DNA of 64,000 nucleotides from Mycteria americana (taxonomy: Eukaryota > Chordata > Aves > Ciconiiformes > Ciconiidae). The stretch covers positions 81,139,635 to 81,203,634 of the forward strand of contig NC_134365.1 in the NCBI RefSeq assembly GCF_035582795.1, read 5' to 3'. The notes beneath the pieces are model-generated. The model was not told the DNA's origin and did no database searches. It was given only the letters and a program-made list of their open reading frames with translations. Position numbers and translations under genes: made by a program. Shown one piece after another: positions 57,027 through 64,000 of the stretch (its first letter is position 1; each line of letters starts with the position of its first letter).

Positions 57027-57204
57027 CAGAATCACAGAATCACATAGGTTGGAGAAGACCTTTAAGATCATCGAGTCCAACTGTAAACCTAACGCTACCA
57101 AGACCACCACTAAACCATGTCCCTAAGCACCTCATCCAAATGTCTTTTAAATACTTCCAGGGATGGCGACTCAATCACTTCCCTGGGCAGCCTCTTCCAA
57201 TGCA
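57027..57204 (-). mobile_element. CR1 LINE fragment
   Basis: TCACAGAATCACAGAATCAC, then TAGGTTGGAGAAGACC and CCAGGGATGGCGACTCAA, ending at TCTTCCAATGCA. It is the minus-strand 3' end of the same CR1 type as at 19939 and 39056. Confidence 0.9.
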
Positions 57205-60200
57205 AGTGTGCGGCACTTAGGAATGGCTCTAGCAGGGCCCTGGCAGCTCTTAGCTTGCCCTGGGGAAGGACAGAGAAGGATGCACATTACAGGAACTTCC
57301 ACCTCTCCGCTATCTCCCCAAGAGATTTTCAGTCATGGCAGAGAAAATTCTCATATGCATAAAACAGTATGAGAGACAAATGTACTCCAAAGAGACACAG
57401 AAAACAGTGGCCATAGGTGGTTATTGTTATTTACTGTCTGTAGTCAGCGTGCTTTTGGAACAGTGATGTTCAAAGGGACCTGTTTGTTGTCCCAGCCTTC
57501 TGGCTGAGAAGGCAGCACCATGGTGAATTTGACTAGAGTGGTTTATAAACCAGAAAAGAAATGCTGCCTCTGTGCACCAGAAATCTGCCAAGGCTGCACT
57601 CACACTTTCTTAGTGACACTCCATTGTAACTTTTCACGCTTTCACGAAGACAAAAACCCACAACAGTTTTGCATCATTACTCTTTAAAAATGCTCCCTTC
57701 CTGAAGGATGAACTTATCTGAGATCCCATACACTGCTCTTCGGAAAGAAAATCAATGCTGCCCTCCTGCGGCCTCGGGCTCTCCATGCCAGGAGGAAGCT
57801 GCAGATGTCCATCAGCCTCTCCGGCTATTTTTTCTGCTCTGGAGGGAGAAAGGAGAGCCACCAGGCAGTGGGATTTCCACACGGGGGTTATTCACACCTC
57901 CTCGCATTCTCACACCTACATTAGGTGACTGTTTGACACCCCACCTAGTAAATCAAAGAATGATAACAGGTTAACTGAGCTGTTTATCATTGTCCTTTGG
58001 AGGAACTTGCCTTCTTCCCTTGAGTAGGTGGTGAACTCAAGACTGTCAATGCAGAGGCAGGAGCCTAAATAGCCATCGGTGCCGGCACATATTCTGGGCA
58101 ATGACAGTGCCGACCACAACCAGGCTTCTCTGAATCCCATTTTTTATCCGCAGTGCCTATTTAGGACTCCTCAGTGACTGGATGTAGAAGGTGGTAGCTC
58201 TTCAAGAGGCCTTGCTGTCTCATTTATCTTCCTTGCTTCACACAAATACACCCATTCCTTGTACTAAAAATCTCCAGGCCACTGCTGATGACCTGTGTCT
58301 GCTGGGCACTGAGGGCCAGAGATGCCTGCACTGCTATAACAAGACCTCAGTTAGGGAGGATTTTTAGTGGAGGAATGTTGAGACAACAGCAGTTGTAGAT
58401 TAAACAAATGTGCTATGCTGGGTGACAGCTGGCAAGCTGAGGAGGTGGGGATGCATTAAACAGGGCTAAATTCTGTACTAAGTTTAAGTCTGGAGTAACC
58501 ACCCTGAAATAAGTAAAGTAACTTTGGACTGACTCCGTTGTATTGGCGAGCAGAAGCTGGCCTTGCGAGTACGTGAAAAAGTGCATCAGATGAAGAGTTT
58601 CAGGAGAAGTTCAACCAAGACAGAGTGAAATCCAACAGCTCCAATCAACCCTTTCTCCGCTTTTCTAGTAGCATTTCTGGGGCTGGCTTCTTACACCACA
58701 TTTCTCTATTTTTATAGGAGTTTATGGATTTGCTTTTATAAAAGATGCCCAGACTCTGCTTTCATTTACACCATCATATGCCTGCCTGTTTCAATGTACT
58801 TCAGCTCTACTTGATCTTACATAAGCAAGACAAAAATATCACAACTCGGCTTATTGTAGCTGAGCATCAGGTGAACCAAGAGACATGCCTGTTTCAACAG
58901 ACACCTTGAACACCGTGAACAGAAAGACATCAGGCTGACTTCTGTCCTCATAAGCAGATCCTGCTAACATCAATGGATTGTGAGAATGCACATCTGAGGG
59001 CAGAATTTGGCACGTCTTGCCTCTTCCCCTCCCCTGGCTTTGTAGTCGGGAAGGGGAGCCAAGAGTCACGAGGAGTCTCTACAGAGGGCAAGACTGTTCT
59101 TGCAGGAGCAGGTTTTCTAGTTTTTGACTGGATTTTAATGCTTATCAGATGTGAAGTTCATAGGAGGAATAATGAAGCCCAAGAGAGGTATTACTTATGC
59201 TGAGAAATGGCTGGGCATGTAAGTATGTTGGTGCTGAGGGACCATACTTGTAGCAGATTAAAATGTATTATATATAGGTAGGATTATAGTTAAGGCTGGT
59301 TTAGGGTTGCCACCTTTGAAATAAAAATGGCATGTTAGCCACATGGCCACTGTGCATGCTCTGTATCTGTGTACTGGCTTTAAGAGCAGTGGACAAAGCT
59401 GTAATGCCCCAGCTTGCTGCTGGCAACCGTGTGCTGGGGCCATTAAATGAATTACTTGCCTCACCTCAGCAAGCCAGGTCTCACGCTACCCCTTCCTCTA
59501 AGGTCTACATATTCTGGCGAAATTCAGCATGTGTTTCATGATGAGGATGCTATTCCTCTTCTTCCAGACTAGCATCATTCAGAAAAACATCTGCTGATAT
59601 CAGCATCCCCAGCCTTGATCTGCAAATGAACCAAAGTTTCGCTGAAATCGATGGTGCTGTGCTGGTTTGTGCTAGCTGGTGCTCTGTAGCAATGAAATTA
59701 TGGGAAATTTAAAATTCTCAGGAAAGGAAAATTGAGTCAGATGTCTCCCCTGTTGTTAATACTGTCTGACCTTTTTTCCTGTACTTTCTCCTGAGTGTGA
59801 TTTCACATGTGAGCACTTCAGGGAAGAGGAAAGGAAGGAAGTATCCTTAATGGGCTCTTTCATGAAATGAGGTAGATTACGTGACTCTTTTTTTGCTGTA
59901 GAAGACTGTAGATTTAACACTGCAGACTTTATTCTTTTAAAGTGTTTAGCCCTCTCTTAAATTGTGAATTTGGCTTAGAAAGGATTAAAAAGTAGGTATC
60001 AATTTATACCTTTTTTCCTTTCCCCCAGCATAGTCTAAATGCCTGGGTCAGGCTTTTACTGTAACCCTGAGAGTGCTAAAAGCTCTCTTCGTATCTTTTA
60101 AAACGAAAGCAGCCACAGGATATCAGTAGCGGGGCGATAGGAAAACCGCCAGGTATTGTGAGAACCGCGTTAACGCAGCAAGGGCTGGCAAAGCTGTCCT

Positions 60201-60845
60201 CTTGCATGCGGGGCGCTGGCTTGCAAGCAAAAGCACACCTGGCTATGGCACATATTGGTGCACAGCTGCCTCTTGGGACGAAAGGGGTTACCTTTCGTGA
60301 GAGTTGCCTCTGGGCTGTAGTGCTTATACCCGAGTGAGAGTTCTGCTCATTTAAGGTTAAATCCTACCTTTCCACTTACACTGGGTTATGTATAAAGTAT
60401 AACAGCACTTTTCCTTTCTTACAGGGATGCTGAATCAGGCTCATGTAGGCACCCACTGCCAGTGGCTTCTGAACAACGTCTTTGGCCTGCAGTGCCTGAG
60501 AGGAGGGCATGGCTCTTGCAGGGTAAATAACCAGTGGGTGTGAAGGGGTGTGAAGGGGACAGGACTGTAACAGAGGTGCCTATGGGGCACTTCAGGAGGA
60601 GGACAGGTGTGGAGGCCCTGTGGTTATAGAAGGGCAAGGCTCTGCATGTACATCAGCATGTCAGCCTTTCATGACTGTTTTAATTTGGACCCTGTGAGGC
60701 TGAACGTGTGAGGTGCTCATCAGTTCAGAGGTGGGAAGTGCCTCATTGCCAGTCTTTGGCTCTGCTTGGTCCCTTGGCAGCCAGAAGACATGTCCTTCCT
60801 TTCCTTCCTCTCCTTCCCTTCTTCCCTCCCTCCTTTCTTCATACA
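57205..60845. other. Non-coding sequence, no gene seen
   Basis: No exon with domain, splice sites and frame was recognised on either strand. 58460-58540 again has the AAATTCTG...GGAGTAAC words of an ancient repeat. Confidence 0.5.
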
Positions 60846-61015
60846 AGTCATAGAATGGTTGTGGTTGGAAGGGACCTCTGGAGATCATCTGGTCCAAGCC
60901 CCCTGCTCAAGCAGGGCCACCTCGAGCAGGCTGCCCAGAGCTATGTCCAGTCAGGTTTTCCGTATCTTCAAGTATGGAGACTCCAGAGCCTCCCCGGGCA
61001 GCCTGGTCTTGCCTC
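60846..61015 (-). mobile_element. CR1 LINE fragment, older subfamily
   Basis: TCATAGAATGGTTGTGGTTG, then GGACCTCTGGAGATCATC, CCCCTGCTCAAGCAGGGCCA and GGAGACTCC. This is the minus-strand form of the same subfamily as 2478-2978. Confidence 0.85.
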
Positions 61016-61366
61016 CTCCCCTCCTTCCCCAGCCCCTGTGCACTCCTTGCTTCAGTCAGTAGGTGTCAGCGAGCTCCAGCCAATGCTCCCAGGGCCAGCA
61101 GCCTGTCTCCCGGGCATCCTGCGCGGAGAAAACCCTGGTGAAATCCAGAGGAAAGATGTGGCAAACAAATGAGTGGACGATGAGTGCAAGGACAGTAATG
61201 TGACAGAGAGATGGAGTGTTTGGGGAATTTCTCCTCGTTGAGTCAGAGTAACCTCATCGACATTGGCCGTGCACCATGGAAAGCTGCAGGAGGGAGTTTT
61301 GTGGCTGGTTAAAACATATTGAGCTCCTAACTTTTTTAGGACTATAGACAAGCCGTGTGTCGTGTA

Positions 61367-61385
61367 CCCCCCCCACCCCCCCCCC
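61367..61385 (+). repeat. C-rich low-complexity run
   Basis: Two C runs split by one A, between GTGTA and GTGTT. Confidence 0.9.
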
Positions 61386-61454
61386 GTGTTTTAGACAAAT
61401 TCACCCCATCCTGACTTTGCTGATACAGTGATGTCTTGGGCGGATGGCTTCATC

Positions 61455-61540
61455 TCACAGGCCTTGGTTTGCCTGTCTGTAAAATGAAGCTGATAATAAT
61501 CACGCACTGGTGTCCCAGGGCTACAGCACGAGTTTCTTGT
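61455..61540 (+). mobile_element. MIR-like SINE relic
   Basis: The order CCTTGGTTTGCCTGTCTGTA, AAATGAAGCTGATAATAATC follows the core-to-tail region of MIR/CORE-SINEs (CTCAGTTT..CTGTAAAATGG.GATAATAAT). It is short and diverged, so the call is tentative. Confidence 0.5.
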
Positions 61541-62299
61541 TTCAGACCTGACTCAAACAATTAAAATGCAGTAGGAACAGAGATATTATGCCCCAGGATG
61601 GGGACATTTGTCCAGCATCTGTGTTCTTACCCTCTTTGGACTGACTTGTGAAAAATGACAACTTTGCTGGCTTGTAAAGAAAGCTGATAAGTATAGTTAG
61701 GGAACAATGCTGCTTTTTATAAACGAGCTGTGAAGCCCATGGCGACTATCTTTTGAGATCTAGACTAAGTAATTGAATGGGTGCAGGTGTAATCAAATTG
61801 CCTTGCATAGCTGCTCTGCGCTGGAGGTGGCTGCATGCAGCAGGGTGATTGACGTGATTCGGTTGTGCAAAACCCAGTTTCTGAGGTGGTGAGTTAATGA
61901 AATGTCAGTGGCAGTGACAGATTAAGTTAGAGGTAGATGGGATTTTGTATCTGGCCCTGCTGGTGCTCTCCAGGTCTCCCCCACCTGTGGGGAATCATGC
62001 ACAGCTGTGGCCGCCGGGAGATGAGGTCTGGGGTCTGGGCTAAAAGGAGCAATGAGAGGTTCTCAGCTCCTGCTCTCCAGGCAGGAGATAACTTTTTTAT
62101 ATGGTGAGTGAGGTGTTGTGTTGTGACACAACATTCAAGATAGTTACCCAGAGAAGGGAATATGAATATAACTCTACCTCTTTTTAATGACTTGCAGGGA
62201 GCCAAGGTCTGGCAGCCCTGGGAACAGGAGGTGTAAACACTCCTTCAGTCTTTTGAATTAGGCATCACAGAAATATAAGTCTCTTACAGATGTCGCGGT

Positions 62300-62420
62300 A
62301 GGTGGTCTAACTATAGCCTTTAATCCTTCTGTGCCTCAGCTCCCTCTTTTTTAAGATACAGATAGGGATACTTTGCAGCTATGCTGGCAGTATAAATATC
62401 TCAGGGACTGTGATATTTTC
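62300..62420 (+). mobile_element. MIR-like SINE relic
   Basis: TGTGCCTCAGCTCCCTC then AGATACAGATAGGGATACT resembles the same MIR region as at 61455. More diverged and uncertain. Confidence 0.35.
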
Positions 62421-64000
62421 TGATATCTTGTTACTGTGGTGGCAAAACATATAGGCAGAACATTACTATTTACTATTAAATTTCCAGAGCTGGCTTTTTA
62501 AACAAGAGAGTGTATGTTTTGGAAACAGAGTGAGAGAGGGCTAGAGACAGAGGGGACTTGCTCAGCCTGGCTGTGGGGCAGGGAAAAGAGGGCAAAGAGG
62601 CTGCTCCCAATCTGCCTCTCTGGTTATGGAGCCGTGTTGATGTATTTTGGGGGGAAACCTGTCTGGCTATAGAGGGGCTGCTGCTACAGCACTGAGCTCT
62701 GAAGGTCTGGAGCTAAGGAACAGAGGTATCAACAAGCTTGTGAAAAAATACCAGGAATCTGTCATCTGCTCAAATAGCTTTCATAAGATAATAAAAAAAT
62801 TGCAGCATCTTCTGGAGATGTATCTTGGCATTTCTGAGCATGACGGATGAGTACAGGTCACAGGAACTTTGGGGTCCTGCAGCAGTGCTCCTACAGGCAA
62901 CAGCACTTTGGAGCTTTACTGTACTGTGCCCTATAGAAGGCATGTGATTAATCCACTTAACTTGTGGGTACCAAATGCTTGATTTAAGGAGAGAAAGGAT
63001 CTAATATGGGTCTTAATGCCCAAGTGAATTTCCTGGCTACCCTAGGCATGAGATTTTTCTTACAGAGATTAGTTAGATTACTTGGTAGAAATGGAAGTCG
63101 GAAGACCTGGGCATGGTTAAAGGAGGAAACAGGGAAGGGATGGTGTAACTGCAAGCTTTTTCATGGGGTTTGGGAAGATAAGAATGTATTTTGGGAGGTG
63201 GAAGGCAGACTTTTTTTTTTTTTTTAGTGAGGAAAAAGGACTGTGCTTTGAAAAGCCATTATATGAGAGGGGTGGAAATGGAGGATATGTAGAAATATAA
63301 GGCCCTGATACCAGGAGAGTACAGTTATGAAGAAGATGTGTAGCCAAGTGAGGAGTAATGTAGCGGTGAGAAAAAAAGATCTCTGCATGTACAACAGGTG
63401 ATTCTTACTTTTTATTTAACATTTTCCTGGGATAACATGGAAAAATCACAAAGGTAGTCCAAAATAAAATTGCCAGTTCATATAATGTTTCAGCTTCCAT
63501 CTGGGAAAACACTTGTTTTGTTCTGCATCTGATACAGAACCCTCCAAAATCTGCTTTGAAATTGAGGGATCGTTTTATCCCTGTCTTGGTAATAGCATCT
63601 CTGCTGTTAACCAGAGGAGTGTTTGAGCAGTTGCTGGCAGTTCCTCAGCCCAGGTACTGAGGCTGACTGAGCTAGCATCCTTCAGTGAAACTGCACCAAT
63701 GATCTTTAATAAGAGTTTGGAGATGTGTAAGTGTTCATGGTATATAGTATATACATAGGCATATACACATTTATTGAAGGAAAATTTCCCCCTGGAGTCC
63801 GTGCTGTCCTGTTCTGCACCTCCATCTCCTTCTTCCCCAATGGTGGAGCAGGGCGAAAGGTCCTCCTCTAGTTCCTCTATGGTCTGCCATCTGCCTAGAG
63901 GGTGAGATGAAGGTGCAGAAGGTGGGAAGATTTTGGAAACCACCTCTGTACGCTGGATCCAGCAGACATCAGTTATGTGGCAGGCACAGCAGAGGGAGCC
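62421..64000. other. Non-coding end of the window
   Basis: No gene recognised. A run of 17 T lies near 63211-63227. CDKN1B, expected beyond GPR19 from human gene order, was not found inside the window. Confidence 0.5.

Noticed and set aside
1-64000. CRISPR arrays, operons, tRNA or rRNA genes
   Set aside because: None seen; the window is vertebrate nuclear DNA and short tandem repeats here are microsatellites or local duplications.

Overview
This window is a bird nuclear genome. It has spliced vertebrate genes with GT-AG introns, several CR1 LINE fragments of avian type (one with the 3' ATTCTGTG repeats), an avian ERVL-type solo LTR and one CpG island. The order or species cannot be told from the sequence. 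Two host genes are recognisable: CREBL2 (+ strand, exons 2 to 4) and GPR19 (- strand). They are convergent neighbours, as on human 12p13.

Layout. 1-8857: introns and coding exons 2-4 of CREBL2; the last exon supplies only a Trp codon and the stop. 8858-21322: CREBL2 3'UTR of unknown length, then intergenic sequence with one CR1. 21323-40316: a rearranged GPR19 segmental duplication of three related units. Unit A (21323-25997) has a GPR19 coding exon and a GC-rich upstream block X. Unit B (27197-36473, interrupted) has upstream sequence and X but no coding exon. Unit C (36480-40316) has a GPR19 coding exon but no X. An LTR-like spacer (25998-27196) lies between A and B. A decayed env-bearing endogenous retrovirus (27954-34495) sits inside B; its empty site is preserved in A and C. 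A CR1 copy (39056-39317) sits only in C. 40317-49030: probably GPR19 intron. About 49290-49700: CpG island, the best candidate GPR19 promoter (reading leftward). 49700-64000: non-coding, with an intact solo LTR bounded by a perfect 5-bp target duplication (54940-55488), CR1 and MIR-like relics and homopolymers.

Function. Copy C of GPR19 ends in the C-terminus expected for the family and is probably the ancestral-type gene. Copy A has a one-base insertion in a homopolymer that swaps the last 14 residues for a 36-residue extension, while the rest of the receptor stays open. Shared base differences make B and C sisters, with A outside. The retrovirus therefore entered after the last duplication, yet its two LTRs differ far more than the units do, have unrelated U3 regions, and show one-sided CpG loss. 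That combination, together with the duplicated GPR19, is the most unusual thing in the window.

All identities come from reading the sequence and from family knowledge; no database search was run, and an assembly artefact in the duplicated block cannot be excluded.
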